Below, one piece after another: positions 1 through 10,394 of a stretch of 64,000 nucleotides of DNA. The DNA lies in contig NZ_JAQURE010000001.1 in NCBI RefSeq assembly GCF_028715765.1, forward strand, positions 62,001-126,000, in the 5' to 3' direction. Origin of the DNA: Rhodoferax sp. (GTDB lineage: Bacteria; Pseudomonadota; Gammaproteobacteria; Burkholderiales; Burkholderiaceae_C). Below the pieces are notes generated by a model that was not told the origin of the DNA, made no database searches, and saw only the letters and a list, made by a program, of their open reading frames with translations. Made by a program: the position numbers and the translations under genes. The first letter of the stretch is position 1; every line of letters starts with the position of its first letter.

Positions 1-1561
1 CAATGCCCATGATGTAGGCCAACTGCTTGGCCGCTTCGGTTTTACCCACACCCGTGGGGCCGCTGAACAGGAATGAGCCAATCGGTTTGTCACCTTTACC
101 CAAGCCAGAACGAGACATCTTGACCGCAGAGGCCAATTTATCCAAGGCCTGATCTTGTCCAAACACCACGTTGCGCAGGTCGCGCTCCAGACTTTTAAGT
201 TTGCCGCGGTCATCGTTTGACACATTGGCTGGTGGAATGCGAGCAATCTTGGCCACTATTTCCTCAACCTCGGCTTTGGAAATGATTTTCTTGCGCTTGC
301 TGGGCGCCAAGATGCGTTGTGCCGCACCGGCCTCGTCAATCACATCAATCGCCTTGTCAGGCAAATGCCGGTCATTGATGTATTTGGCGCTCAACTCAGC
401 GGCAGCTTGCAATGCAGCCACGGCGTACTTGACGTTGTGGTGCTCTTCAAAGCGCGACTTCAGCCCTTTGAGGATTTCTACCGTTTCTTCCACTGTGGGT
501 TCGACCACATCCACCTTTTGGAAACGACGGCTCAGTGCAGCATCTTTTTCAAAAATGCCACGGTATTCTGTGAATGTGGTGGCGCCAATGCACTTGAGGG
601 CACCAGAACTCAACGCCGGCTTGAGCAGATTTGAAGCGTCCAGCGTGCCACCCGACGCAGCGCCAGCACCAATCAAGGTGTGAATCTCGTCAATGAACAA
701 AATGGTATTGGGCTTGTCTTTCATGGACTTCAGCACACCTTTGAGGCGTTGCTCAAAGTCACCACGGTATTTGGTACCCGCCAGCAGTGCCCCCATGTCA
801 AGCGAATAAACAATCGACTCTGCCAAAATTTCAGGCACAGCCTTTTGGGTGATGCGCCACGCCAGCCCCTCCGCGATGGCGGTTTTACCCACACCCGCTT
901 CGCCCACCAAAAGTGGGTTGTTTTTACGGCGACGGCACAAAATTTGAATCACTCGCTCCACTTCGTACTCGCGTCCTATCAGCGGATCAATCTTGCCGTC
1001 TTTGGCGAGCTGATTCAGATTTTGCGTGTATTGCTCAAGGGGTGAAGCTTTTTCATTTTTTTCAGCTGCCGCTTCTTCGGCATCAGCTGGTGCCTCGCCT
1101 GATTTCACGGGCTCAGGTGGATCACTCTTTTTGATGCCATGGGCAATGAAATTCACCACATCCAGCCGGGTCACGCCTTGCTGATGCAGGTAATAAACCG
1201 CATGCGAATCTTTTTCGCCAAAAATGGCCACCAGCACGTTGGCACCAGTGACTTCTTTTTTGCCACTGCCGGTGGACTGCACATGCATGATGGCACGCTG
1301 AATCACGCGCTGAAAACCCAGCGTAGGCTGGGTGTCAACGTCATCACTGCCCGCCACTTGCGGGGTATTGTCTTTGATGAAAGTGAGCAATGATTTGCGC
1401 AAATCATCCATATTGGCTGAGCAAGCGCGCAGCACTTCGGCCGCACTGGGGTTGTCCAGCAAGGCTTGCAACAAATGCTCTACGGTGATGAATTCGTGGC
1501 GCTGTTGACGCGCCTCCACAAATGCCATGTGAAGGCTGACTTCCAGTTCTTGGGCAATCAT
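1..1561 (-). CDS. clpA: ATP-dependent Clp protease ATP-binding subunit ClpA (C-terminus off the window edge)
   Basis: Reverse-strand translation from 1561: [35 protein letters not shown]..., Walker [16 protein letters not shown] and second-domain [15 protein letters not shown]; followed on the same strand relationship by clpS. Confidence 0.95.
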   Translation of the reverse strand, partial: MIAQELEVSLHMAFVEARQQRHEFITVEHLLQALLDNPSAAEVLRACSANMDDLRKSLLTFIKDNTPQVAGSDDVDTQPTLGFQRVIQRAIMHVQSTGSGKKEVTGANVLVAIFGEKDSHAVYYLHQQGVTRLDVVNFIAHGIKKSDPPEPVKSGEAPADAEEAAAEKNEKASPLEQYTQNLNQLAKDGKIDPLIGREYEVERVIQILCRRRKNNPLLVGEAGVGKTAIAEGLAWRITQKAVPEILAESIVYSLDMGALLAGTKYRGDFEQRLKGVLKSMKDKPNTILFIDEIHTLIGAGAASGGTLDASNLLKPALSSGALKCIGATTFTEYRGIFEKDAALSRRFQKVDVVEPTVEETVEILKGLKSRFEEHHNVKYAVAALQAAAELSAKYINDRHLPDKAIDVIDEAGAAQRILAPSKRKKIISKAEVEEIVAKIARIPPANVSNDDRGKLKSLERDLRNVVFGQDQALDKLASAVKMSRSGLGKGDKPIGSFLFSGPTGVGKTEAAKQLAYIMGI

Positions 1562-1645
1562 GGTGTTCCTTTGGATAGCTTTGGGTTGGGAGTTGACTGT
1601 AATCTGATTTAAAAATCAGTTCAGCATGAATGGAATACAGGGGCT

Positions 1646-2008
1646 TCAGGTCGGCACCGGCTCACTCACGCACTGCAAAGGATGACCGGCTTTTTGTGCC
1701 GCATCCATGACTTGATCGACCTTGGTGGCCGCCACGTCACGCGAATACACGCCACACACACCTTTGCCGTCTATGTGAATTTGCAGCATGATTTGCGTGG
1801 CGGTTTCAAGGTCTTTGGAGAAAAATTCTTGAATGACCATCACCACAAATTCCATGGGGGTGTAGTCGTCGTTGAGCATGACCACTTGGTACATCGACGG
1901 GGGGCGGGTTTTTTGGGTGCGCCGTTCCAGCACTACCGTGCCGTCGCCATCATCCTCTTGCACACGGGGTGCAATAGGGGTGGATTTTTTTGGGGTTTTG
2001 GTTGCCAT
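1646..2008 (-). CDS. clpS: ATP-dependent Clp protease adaptor ClpS
   Basis: 120 aa, [28 protein letters not shown] hallmark; immediately upstream of clpA. Confidence 0.97.
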   Translation of the reverse strand: MATKTPKKSTPIAPRVQEDDGDGTVVLERRTQKTRPPSMYQVVMLNDDYTPMEFVVMVIQEFFSKDLETATQIMLQIHIDGKGVCGVYSRDVAATKVDQVMDAAQKAGHPLQCVSEPVPT

Positions 2009-2089
2009 TAGGTCATTTTATCTGGCACGCATGGAGCAAGCGACATGCTTTCACAGTTGGTGCTGCCTGATCTAAATTCAAGTGAGTCT

Positions 2090-3061
2090 TCAACCATGTG
2101 CCTCAAGGGCCTTGTGCTGCGCTGCCAACCAAAGCGCCACATCATGCGGTTGGTGAAAGGTGCGCACCGCCATGAAAGCCGCTTGCGCCTGCGGGTCAAC
2201 ACGGCGCAGCAGATTCAACCACTGCTTGAGTCGGCCAGTTTGCTGCTCTTTGTCCAAATGCTGCACCACCAACTGCCAAAACTGATCAAGCAGTGCCAAC
2301 AACGCTGGCCAACTCAACGCCACCGGTGTGACATGACCCGCATCATGGGCCCGAATGGCCAACGCCAGCGCCGGGTTGGCCACCATGCCACGCCCCAACA
2401 TCAAGCGCTGACAGCCTGAAACCTCGCGGCAGCGCAGGGCATCGGCCACAGACCAGATTTCACCGTTGGCAATCAATGGTAATTGCACCACCGCGCCAAT
2501 GTCGGCAATGCGGTGCCAATATGCAGGCGGGCGGTAACCGTCTTGTTTGGTGCGGGCGTGCACCACGATCTCGCTGGCGCCCCCCGCCTCAATGGCCAAC
2601 GCACAAGCCTCGGCGCGGCGGTCGTCATGCAAGCCCAATCGCATCTTGGCCGACACCGGCACCTGCGCAGGCACCGCCTGGCGCACCGCCGACACAATGG
2701 CAAACAGCATCTCGGGCTCGTCCAGCAATGCAGAGCCCCCGCGGTGCCGGTTCACCACAGGCGACGGGCAGCCAAAATTCAAGTCAATTCCCTCAGCGCC
2801 AAGCCCAGCCAAACAAGCTGCGTTGTCAGCCAAACACTGTGGGTCTGAACCCAACAATTGCGGCCGCACCGCCACCCCTGAGGTTGTTTTGCTGCCCTGC
2901 AACAACTCAGGCACACAGCGCACAAACACACGCTCAGGCAGCAAGGTATCGTTGATGCGAATGAACTCAGACACGCACCTGTCCACGCCACCGACACGGG
3001 TCAAAATGTCTCTAAGTACAAAATCCAGCAGCCCTTCCATGGGCGCAAGCAGCAAAGTCAT
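2090..3061 (-). CDS. dusC: tRNA-dihydrouridine synthase (DusC type)
   Basis: MTLLLAPMEGLLDFVLRDILTRVGG..., GIDLNFGCPSPVVNRHRGGSALL; likely start at internal ATG 3061. Confidence 0.88.
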   Translation of the reverse strand: MTLLLAPMEGLLDFVLRDILTRVGGVDRCVSEFIRINDTLLPERVFVRCVPELLQGSKTTSGVAVRPQLLGSDPQCLADNAACLAGLGAEGIDLNFGCPSPVVNRHRGGSALLDEPEMLFAIVSAVRQAVPAQVPVSAKMRLGLHDDRRAEACALAIEAGGASEIVVHARTKQDGYRPPAYWHRIADIGAVVQLPLIANGEIWSVADALRCREVSGCQRLMLGRGMVANPALALAIRAHDAGHVTPVALSWPALLALLDQFWQLVVQHLDKEQQTGRLKQWLNLLRRVDPQAQAAFMAVRTFHQPHDVALWLAAQHKALEAHG

Positions 3062-3178
3062 GAGGGGTTTTATGATGAGGGTGAGCCGAGTAGTGTGACG
3101 CTTTTGCTTGGCTTGGGCAGCCCCACCGAAAGCGCGCTGTACCCGCTTGCCCGACAAACAACATTTGGAGACACACAC

Positions 3179-3649
3179 ATGGCCATCACCGTGAACATCG
3201 ATCTAGGTTATGAACTCAACGTCAAGGCAGATTTTGAGACTGTTTTTGCAGTACTCAGCAACGTGCCTCAATCAGCCAGTTTTTTCCCCAAAGTAGACCA
3301 GCTCACCGACCTCGGTGAGGGCGTCTACCGCTGGGAAATGGAAAAAATTGGGCTGGCACAGGTGAATTTGCAAACCGTTTACGCTTGCAAATACACCAGC
3401 GACAAAACCAAAGGCTCGGTCGTCTGGACGCCGGTCAAAGGTGAAGGAAATGCCTTGGTGTCGGGCAGCTGGAAAATCACCGACAAAAAGAAATCCACCC
3501 ACTTGGTCTTTAAATCCAAAGGTGAGCTCACCCTGCCCTTGCCTGGTTTGATGAAAATGGTGGTGGCTCCTGTGGTGGGATCAGAATTTGAAAAAATGGT
3601 CGAGCTCTATTTAGACAAGCTCACAGCACATTTTGGCGGCGAAGTCTAA
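3179..3649 (+). CDS. SRPBCC/polyketide cyclase-like family protein
   Basis: MAITVNIDLGYELNVKADFETVFAVLSNVPQSASFFPKV...; START/SRPBCC-like pattern. Confidence 0.65.
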   Translation: MAITVNIDLGYELNVKADFETVFAVLSNVPQSASFFPKVDQLTDLGEGVYRWEMEKIGLAQVNLQTVYACKYTSDKTKGSVVWTPVKGEGNALVSGSWKITDKKKSTHLVFKSKGELTLPLPGLMKMVVAPVVGSEFEKMVELYLDKLTAHFGGEV

Positions 3650-3684
3650 AGCCTCGCAGCAGCATTTAATTTGCTTCAAATATA

Positions 3685-3731
3685 ATAGCTATTAGCGCTT
3701 ATATAACAAGCGCTAGAGCACTAAAAGGCTT
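3685..3731 (+). repeat. Intergenic palindromic repeat family, copy 1
   Basis: AATAGCTATTAGCGCTTATATAACAAGCGCTAGAGCACTAAAAGGCTT. Confidence 0.7.
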
Positions 3732-4656
3732 ACAAAAATTTGGCTTTCACGCGCTGTACCAAAGTCACCGTGGCCAAAGCCAAACCACCAGCTACCACGC
3801 CCACACCCGCGCTCAACCCCAGCGACACCACCGCGCCCAGCATGCCAGGCAGGGTTGCGCTGATGTGCTCAATGCCCTGCCCCAGCGTGTGCCAACCATG
3901 CGCCAAAATACCGCCACCCACCAAAAACATGGCAGCGGTGCCCACCACAGTCAGGGTTTTCATCAACACCGGGGCGGCACGCAGCAAACCGCGGCCAAGC
4001 GCTTGCTGAAAATTTGCCCCCACGCTGGACGACCGTTGGCTCAGGTAAAGCCCCAGGTCATCAATCTTGACAATGCCAGCCACCAGCCCGTACACGCCCA
4101 ACGTCATCAGTACCGCCACGCCACTGAGCACACTCAATTGCGTCAAAAACGAACTGGTAGCCACTGTGCCCAGCGTGATGACAATGATCTCGGTTGACAA
4201 AATAAAGTCGGTGCGAACCGCGCCTTTGATCTTGTCTTTTTCAAAAGCCACCAGGTCGGTGGCCTCATCACTCAGCGCTTTGACCAGCTCTGCATGCTCA
4301 TTGGCTTGCTCTTGGGTGCTGTGCAGCAGCTTGTGAGCGACTTTCTCAAACCCCTCAAAACACAAAAACAGCCCACCTGCCATCAGCAGCGGTGTGATTG
4401 ACCAAGGAGCCACGGCATTGAGCAGCAAGGCACCAGGCACCAAAATGGCCTTGTTGACCAAAGACCCCTTGCACACCGCCCACACCACAGGCAGCTCACG
4501 GTCGGCAGTCAGCCCGGTCACCTGCTGGGCATTCAGCGCCAAGTCGTCACCCAACACCCCTGCGGTCTTTTTAGCCGCCACCTTGGTCAGCAAAGCCACA
4601 TCGTCCAGCACCGTGGCGATGTCGTCCAACAGCAGCAACAAACTTCCAGCCATCAC
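3730..4656 (-). CDS. DUF808 (YedI-like) inner membrane protein
   Basis: MAGSLLLLLDDIATVLDDVALLTKVAAKKTAGVLGDDLALNAQQVTG motif. Confidence 0.9.
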   Translation of the reverse strand: MMAGSLLLLLDDIATVLDDVALLTKVAAKKTAGVLGDDLALNAQQVTGLTADRELPVVWAVCKGSLVNKAILVPGALLLNAVAPWSITPLLMAGGLFLCFEGFEKVAHKLLHSTQEQANEHAELVKALSDEATDLVAFEKDKIKGAVRTDFILSTEIIVITLGTVATSSFLTQLSVLSGVAVLMTLGVYGLVAGIVKIDDLGLYLSQRSSSVGANFQQALGRGLLRAAPVLMKTLTVVGTAAMFLVGGGILAHGWHTLGQGIEHISATLPGMLGAVVSLGLSAGVGVVAGGLALATVTLVQRVKAKFL

Positions 4657-4683
4657 AGACCCCTTGAAAAAACCGGCGACATG

Positions 4684-5214
4684 TCAGCTCAAATCGCGCT
4701 TGAAGCGAATTTCTTCCAGCCGGGTCAGCCCCACCAGCACGGTTTTGATGCTGGTCATTTCGCGCTTGAAGCCAGCCATGTCAAAAAACCGCAAGGCACG
4801 CTCATAACCCAATGGCACCCAAGCGGTGACCTTGGTGCAGCCTTCATCTTGCAACCCTTCGCAAGCAGCGTCCCACAGCGCCAGCCCCACACCCTGCCCC
4901 CAGTGGCTGGGGTGCGCGTACAAAGACCAAATCTCACCCATGGTGGCCGGGGTTTTGGGGTCACGCGAGCGGTCAAACCCCACAAAACCCATCACCTCAG
5001 CGCCTTTCACGGCCACCACCACTTGGGGGTCGGCAAACTCAATGGCTTCGCGCCAATAGGCCTGGCTTTTTTTCAGGCTGTCAAACTCTGGCATGGCTTC
5101 GCCGGGAAACTGCGCCTTGAAGGCGGCCTGGCTGGCAGCGGCTTGAATTTGGGCAATGGCTTGGGCATCGCGCTCTTTGGCGGGCCGCACTTGAATGGTT
5201 GAAAATTCTGTCAT
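4684..5214 (-). CDS. GNAT family N-acetyltransferase
   Basis: MGEIWSLYAHPSHWGQGVGLALWDAACEGL acetyl-CoA binding motif; start chosen at MTEFSTIQVRP. Confidence 0.85.
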   Translation of the reverse strand: MTEFSTIQVRPAKERDAQAIAQIQAAASQAAFKAQFPGEAMPEFDSLKKSQAYWREAIEFADPQVVVAVKGAEVMGFVGFDRSRDPKTPATMGEIWSLYAHPSHWGQGVGLALWDAACEGLQDEGCTKVTAWVPLGYERALRFFDMAGFKREMTSIKTVLVGLTRLEEIRFKRDLS

Positions 5215-5361
5215 AAAAAGTAGAAAGTACCGGTTGGCAGACGCTGCAGTCAGTGCTGGCTGGTGAAGCCACCAACCCGGCAAGTGTCAAAAAAGAGCTG
5301 CATTGTCGCAGCCAGCCTGGGCGCAAACTGCAACACCTGGTTGGCTGGAAAATTTAACAAT

Positions 5362-5406
5362 AAAATAGACCTCTAGCGCTTATGGATATTGCGTAAGTAG
5401 CTTCTA
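5362..5406 (-). repeat. Intergenic palindromic repeat family, copy 2
   Basis: complement GAAGCTACTTACGCAATATCCATAAGCGCTAGAGGTCTATTTT. Confidence 0.7.
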
Positions 5407-5408
5407 TT

Positions 5409-6257
5409 TTAATAGCTGTAAACGCCCTGCCCGGTTTTGCGCCCCAGGTAGCCAGCAGCCACCATCTCTTTGAGCAACGGGCAAGCGCGGTATTTGCTGT
5501 CGCCAAATTCTTGCAAATACACGTCCATCACCGCCAGGCACACATCCAGCCCCACCATGTCGGCCAGCGCCAGCGGCCCAATGGGTTGGTTGCAACCCAG
5601 TTTCATGCCGTTATCAATGTCCTCAGGCGTGGCCAAACCTTCGGCCAGCACAAAAAAAGCCTCGTTGATCATGGGCACCAAAATCCGGTTCACCACAAAA
5701 CCCGGTGCATTTTTGACCGTGATGGGTGTCTTGCCCAGTTGGGTGGCCATGGCATGCACGGCGGCGTGGGTGGCGTCACTGGTTTGCAGGCCACGAATGA
5801 TCTCAACCAGCGCCATCATCGGTACCGGGTTGAAAAAATGCATGCCAATGAACCGGTCAGCCCGCCCGGTGACAGCGGCCAGCTTGGTGATGGAGATAGA
5901 CGACGTGTTGGTGGCCACAATGACCTCTGGCGCCAGCATGTCGTCAAGCTGTTTGACAATTTTGACCTTGAGGTCAAAGTTTTCGGTGGCGGCTTCAATC
6001 ACCAGTTGCGCGCCAGTCAGGTCACCATAGTGCGTGCAGCCTTTGATGCGCGCCAGGGCAGCAGCTTTGTCGGCAGCGGTGATTTTTTCTTTTTTCAGCA
6101 GCCGGTCCAAGCTGCCAGACACTGCCGCAATGCCTTTGTTCACCGCAGCCTCTGAAATATCGACCATCACCACATTCAGCCCGCTGACAGCGCAGGCCTG
6201 CGCAATGCCGTTGCCCATGGTGCCCGCACCCACAATACCCACTGTTGAAATCATCAT
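5409..6257 (-). CDS. 3-hydroxybutyryl-CoA / 3-hydroxyacyl-CoA dehydrogenase
   Basis: GIVGAGTMGNGIAQACAVSG Rossmann motif, HFFNPVPMMALVEIIRG. Confidence 0.93.
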   Translation of the reverse strand: MMISTVGIVGAGTMGNGIAQACAVSGLNVVMVDISEAAVNKGIAAVSGSLDRLLKKEKITAADKAAALARIKGCTHYGDLTGAQLVIEAATENFDLKVKIVKQLDDMLAPEVIVATNTSSISITKLAAVTGRADRFIGMHFFNPVPMMALVEIIRGLQTSDATHAAVHAMATQLGKTPITVKNAPGFVVNRILVPMINEAFFVLAEGLATPEDIDNGMKLGCNQPIGPLALADMVGLDVCLAVMDVYLQEFGDSKYRACPLLKEMVAAGYLGRKTGQGVYSY

Positions 6258-6354
6258 TTGAGAAGCTCCTTGTGAAATAAGCGGGTGATGTTAGCGGCAC
6301 GGGCTGAGCCAAAGCTGTCACACACCAACGCACTTGCGCGAATCACTGAACGGG

Positions 6355-7326
6355 TTAGAGGCTATGGGGTTGCAAAGCCGTGCGCATCAAGGTACTTTTG
6401 CCAAACAGGCTCTCAATCAAGTCCACCGCCAGCTCGGCGGTCTGGTTGTGCACATCCAGCGCCGGATTGAGTTCTACCAGGTCCAGCGATGCAAGGCGAC
6501 CGGTGTCGGCAATCATCTCCATGCACAGCTGCGCCTCGCGGTAGGTCGGGCCGCCGCGGACGGTGGTGCCCACGCCAGGGGCAATCGCCGGGTCGAGAAA
6601 ATCAACATCCAAACTGACGTGCAAATGGGTGTTGGCATCCACCAGAGCCAACGCCAGTTCCATGGCGTGGCGCATGCCCATCTCGTCAATAAAACGCATG
6701 TCAAACACCTCAATGCCCATGTCATGCACCAGACGCTTTTCACCGGCATCCACACTGCGAATGCCAATCTGGCGAATCTGTTTGGGCAAGAGCGCCGGCA
6801 CATGGCCACCGATCTCAATCAACGCCTGCGGGCCATGGCCGCACAGGCAAGCCACCGGCATGCCATGGATGTTGCCGCTGGGCGTCAAGGTGGCGGTATT
6901 GAAATCGGCATGCGCATCAAACCACAAGACCCGCAGTTTCTTGCCTTGGCCGCGGCAGTGCCGTGCCACCGCGCTGATGGAGCCAATGGCCAGGCAATGG
7001 TCGCCACCGAGCATGATGGGCAACTGCCCGGCTTGCAGTTCAGCGTACATGGCGTCATGCAGCAACTGGTTCCACTGCACCACTTGGGGCAGATGGCGAA
7101 AGCCGTCAACCGCAGCTTGCCACGGGTTGGCCGGACCTTGCAGGTTGCCACAGTCTTTGACAGTCAAACCCAAGTGCGCCAGCGCCTGCGCCAGGCCGGC
7201 AACCCGCAGCGCCTCGGGTCCCATGCGGGCTCCCAGCGTACCGGCGCCAATGTCGGTGGGAACGCCAATCAGACTGACATTGGCCAGGGCGTGGCTGGCT
7301 TTGGGGATAAGTGGGCGGGTGTTCAT
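6355..7326 (-). CDS. rocF: Arginase / ureohydrolase
   Basis: GGDHCLAIGS, WFDAHADFNT, SLDVDFLDPAIAPG metal-binding motifs. Confidence 0.93.
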   Translation of the reverse strand: MNTRPLIPKASHALANVSLIGVPTDIGAGTLGARMGPEALRVAGLAQALAHLGLTVKDCGNLQGPANPWQAAVDGFRHLPQVVQWNQLLHDAMYAELQAGQLPIMLGGDHCLAIGSISAVARHCRGQGKKLRVLWFDAHADFNTATLTPSGNIHGMPVACLCGHGPQALIEIGGHVPALLPKQIRQIGIRSVDAGEKRLVHDMGIEVFDMRFIDEMGMRHAMELALALVDANTHLHVSLDVDFLDPAIAPGVGTTVRGGPTYREAQLCMEMIADTGRLASLDLVELNPALDVHNQTAELAVDLIESLFGKSTLMRTALQPHSL

Positions 7327-8450
7327 GCGGCCAATGCTAGCGCGGCTTGAGCCAGATCATGGGTGCGAGGGTTTGACGGCTTCGCGGCGCTGGTCGAAGT
7401 GGCCGCCGGGCGAATCAGGCTAAACAGGTCTTTGGGGTCAGCCAGTTCGGGCAGCAGCGACAGCTTTTGCCCCAGACCTGCCTGCGCCGCCACATCGCGC
7501 AGGTAGCGCAGCACAGAATAGTCTTCCAGCGCAAAACCAACCGAGTCAAACAGCGTGATCTGAGCCTCTGACGTGCGCCCCGGCGCCTCGCCACGCAGCA
7601 CTTGCCAGAGCTCGGTCACGGCAAAGTCAGGCGGCAGCTGCTGCAAGTCGCCTTCAATGCGGGTTTGCGGCTCGTACTGAACAAACACACTGGCCGCGCG
7701 CAGCACATCGGGGTGCAGCTCGGTCTTGCCTGGGCAGTCGCCACCGACACCGTTGATGTGCATGCCAGGCTCGATCAGCTCGGGCGTCAAAATGGTGGCA
7801 TTGGTCTTGTCAGCCGTCACCGTGGTCACGATGTCCGCACCGCGCACAACCTGCGCAATGCTGTTGCAAACGATCAAACGCAACCCGGTGCCTTGCAGAT
7901 TGCGCATGAGTTTGGCCGTTGCCAAGGCGTCGGTGTCAAACAACCGAATTTCCTCAATACCCAGCAAATGCTGGAAGGCCAGTGCCTGAAATTCCGCCTG
8001 CGCACCGTTGCCAATCAGCGCCATGCTTTTGCTGTTGGGGCGCGCCAGCGCGCGGGCTGCGACGGCCGACATGGCCGCGGTGCGCAAGGCGGTGCTGAGC
8101 GTCAGCTCGCTGAGCAGCAGCGGAATGCCGGTGGCCACATCAGCCAGCACGCCAAAAGCCATCACGGTGGGCAGCCCCAGGCGCGTGTTCTTGGGGTGGC
8201 CGTTGACGTATTTGAAGGCATAGGTGGTGGCGTCTGAAATTGGCATCAGCTCGATCACGCCGTCCGTTGAATGACTGGCCACACGGGCGCATTTGTCAAA
8301 GTCTTGCCAGCGCCGGTAATCAATCGCAATGTAGTCCGCCAGGCGGCGCAAGGTGGTGGCCGTGCCAGCTTTGGCGACCAGCGTGGCAACGTCCTGGACG
8401 CTTAAAAATTGGGTTTGTGTGGGTGGTTGACTGAGGGCTGGGTTTTTCAT
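7323..8450 (-). CDS. Ornithine cyclodeaminase
   Basis: MSAVAARALARPNSKSMALIGNGAQAEFQALAF, GVGGDCPGKTELHPDVL; overlaps arginase gene by 4 nt. Confidence 0.9.
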   Translation of the reverse strand: MKNPALSQPPTQTQFLSVQDVATLVAKAGTATTLRRLADYIAIDYRRWQDFDKCARVASHSTDGVIELMPISDATTYAFKYVNGHPKNTRLGLPTVMAFGVLADVATGIPLLLSELTLSTALRTAAMSAVAARALARPNSKSMALIGNGAQAEFQALAFQHLLGIEEIRLFDTDALATAKLMRNLQGTGLRLIVCNSIAQVVRGADIVTTVTADKTNATILTPELIEPGMHINGVGGDCPGKTELHPDVLRAASVFVQYEPQTRIEGDLQQLPPDFAVTELWQVLRGEAPGRTSEAQITLFDSVGFALEDYSVLRYLRDVAAQAGLGQKLSLLPELADPKDLFSLIRPAATSTSAAKPSNPRTHDLAQAALALAA

Positions 8451-8494
8451 GGTGTGTGTCTCCAATGCAGTAGCAGCAGTGTCTCCAATGGGCA

Positions 8495-8512
8495 TGCCAA
8501 TGTAAATTGGCA
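8495..8512. promoter_or_regulatory. Perfect inverted repeat TGCCAAT-GTAA-ATTGGCA, candidate Lrp/AsnC operator
   Basis: 7-bp arms in the ocd/lrp divergent intergenic region. Confidence 0.5.
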
Positions 8513-8559
8513 GTTCTGTTGGCTTTATGGCAAAAAACTACCATTTAGTCATACCCAGG

Positions 8560-8572
8560 TGCCAAAATGGCA
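8560..8572. promoter_or_regulatory. Inverted repeat TGCCA-AAA-TGGCA, second candidate Lrp/AsnC operator half of the pair
   Basis: Same TGCCA/TGGCA arms as 8495-8512, about 62 bp centre to centre. Confidence 0.4.
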
Positions 8573-8574
8573 AT

Positions 8575-9000
8575 ATGGATGCTACAGATCAACAACTGCT
8601 GTCACTTTTGCGCAAAGACGCCCGCACCAGTGTGGCCACCTTGGCCAGTAAATTGGGTGTGTCGCGGGGCACGGTCAGCAACCGCATCACCAAGCTTGAA
8701 GACGCGGGCATCATCGTCGGCTATACCGTGCGTTTGCGCCCGGAGGCAGAGCCCAACGAGATCAGCGCCTGGATGAGCGTGGCCGTGGCGGGCAACGAGA
8801 CCCGCGCCGTGATTGCCAGCCTGCTCGGCGAACCCGGTGTGGCCTGCCTGCACGACACCAATGGCCGCTGGGACTTGCTGGCCGAACTGCGCGCTGCCAA
8901 TTTGGCCGAGCTGTCCCATGTGCTGGAGCGCATCCGGCTCATTCGTGGCATCAGCAGCACCGAGACCAGCATCCATCTGGAAACCTATCGCCTGGCGTGA
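8575..9000 (+). CDS. Lrp/AsnC family transcriptional regulator
   Basis: MDATDQQLLSLLRKDARTSVATLASKLGVSRGTVSNRITKLEDAGII HTH. Confidence 0.92.
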   Translation: MDATDQQLLSLLRKDARTSVATLASKLGVSRGTVSNRITKLEDAGIIVGYTVRLRPEAEPNEISAWMSVAVAGNETRAVIASLLGEPGVACLHDTNGRWDLLAELRAANLAELSHVLERIRLIRGISSTETSIHLETYRLA

Positions 9001-9022
9001 CCGGCCTAGGTTAATTTTTTTC

Positions 9023-9066
9023 ATAGCTGCCCACGCTTACACAGCAAGGGCTAGAGCCTGATTTCT
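9023..9066 (+). repeat. Intergenic palindromic repeat family, copy 3
   Basis: ATAGCTGCCCACGCTTACACAGCAAGGGCTAGAGCCTGATTTCT. Confidence 0.7.
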
Positions 9067-9158
9067 TATAAATTTTTGAATTTTTTGGTGCTGCGGCTGA
9101 AGGCTCAGCGCTCAAGTGGGTGCACAAGCGTGCAAAAACGCTTGTGCCCAATGGCAGT

Positions 9159-9572
9159 TCAGCGCTGTGGCAGCAGGGCGCCCAGCATGCCTAGCAAGTC
9201 ACCAGCGTTGCCCGCACCCGCTGCAGGCAAACTTCCTTGCGGGGTGAGTTGGTCAACCACACCGGGCAAGAATTGGGAAAGCTGGCTGGAGAGTTGTGCC
9301 GCATCCAGCCCCAGCTGGCCAGCGGCTTGGGTCAAAAAGTCGCTGCCGAGCACGCCAGAGAGTTGGTCGGCAGAAATGGCTTGGTTGGCACCGTGGCCAA
9401 TCCAAGAATTCACCACATCGCCCAAACCCGCTTGATTGAATTTCTCAACCAAGCCATTGAGGCCACCCAACTCGCCATTGTTGGCCAGCAAGCCGCTGAC
9501 CACTTGCGCCAAACCGCCCTGCTGTTCAATCTGCTGACTGACGGCGCTCACCACTGAATCAAACAAACCCAT
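9159..9572 (-). CDS. YidB family protein (DUF937)
   Basis: MGLFDSVVSAVSQQIEQQGGLAQVVSGLLANNGELGGLNGLVEKF...GHGANQAIS. Confidence 0.85.
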   Translation of the reverse strand: MGLFDSVVSAVSQQIEQQGGLAQVVSGLLANNGELGGLNGLVEKFNQAGLGDVVNSWIGHGANQAISADQLSGVLGSDFLTQAAGQLGLDAAQLSSQLSQFLPGVVDQLTPQGSLPAAGAGNAGDLLGMLGALLPQR

Positions 9573-9620
9573 GAAAATTTCCTTTGGTTAAAAAGAGAAA
9601 AACAAATATAAAAAACAAGA

Positions 9621-10394
9621 TCAATGAGGCGTTGAGAGCTTGCGCTCCAATTTTCGCACCCCATAAGACACCAGCAAAATCAGCGCCAGGTACTCCACCA
9701 CCAGCAGGGTGTAAATCTCCAAGGGTCGGTATTCGCTGACATTGAGTTCATTGGCTTTGCGCGTTAACTCCGACAAACCAATGACTGAGATGAGCGAGGA
9801 CATTTTCAGAACATACACAAACTGGTTCCCCAACGCGGGCAAGATGACTTTGACCGCCTGCGGAATCACCACCAGCCGCATTTGCAGCGCCCATGGCAAG
9901 CCCAGCGCTTTGGCCGCCTCGATCTGGCCAGAGGGCACCGACTGAATGCCAGCGCGAAAGATTTCCGCCTCAAAAGCGCTGTCGCTCAAGGCCATGGCCA
10001 GCACACCGGTGGCAAACACGCCCAGTTGCAGACCAATGATCACCGGCAGGCCATAAAACACCCACAACAGCAACACCAGCAAAGGAATGGCACGAAACAC
10101 TTCCACGTAGACACGACTCATGTGCTTGAGCCCAGGCCGTTTTGACAACCCCGCCATGGCCACCAGCAAGCCCACACACACCGACAACGCAATCGCACAC
10201 ACGGACACCAACGCGGTGTCCACCAGGCCGCTGGCGAGAAAGCGCAGGTTAGAGGCGCCCTTGTCTTGCAGGGGGTTGAGAATGTGCCAGCCCCACGTGT
10301 AGTTGCTGGCCTCTGATGAGATGCTGCTGCACCCGCACAGCAAACTCAGGGCAAGCGCGATGCAAAAAAGAGCTATTTTTTGGCGGCAAGCCAT
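9621..10394 (-). CDS. Amino-acid ABC transporter permease (HisM/GlnP family)
   Basis: EVFRAIPLLVLLLWVFYGLP, FEAEIFRAGIQSVPSGQIEAAKALGLP. Confidence 0.9.
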   Translation of the reverse strand: MACRQKIALFCIALALSLLCGCSSISSEASNYTWGWHILNPLQDKGASNLRFLASGLVDTALVSVCAIALSVCVGLLVAMAGLSKRPGLKHMSRVYVEVFRAIPLLVLLLWVFYGLPVIIGLQLGVFATGVLAMALSDSAFEAEIFRAGIQSVPSGQIEAAKALGLPWALQMRLVVIPQAVKVILPALGNQFVYVLKMSSLISVIGLSELTRKANELNVSEYRPLEIYTLLVVEYLALILLVSYGVRKLERKLSTPH

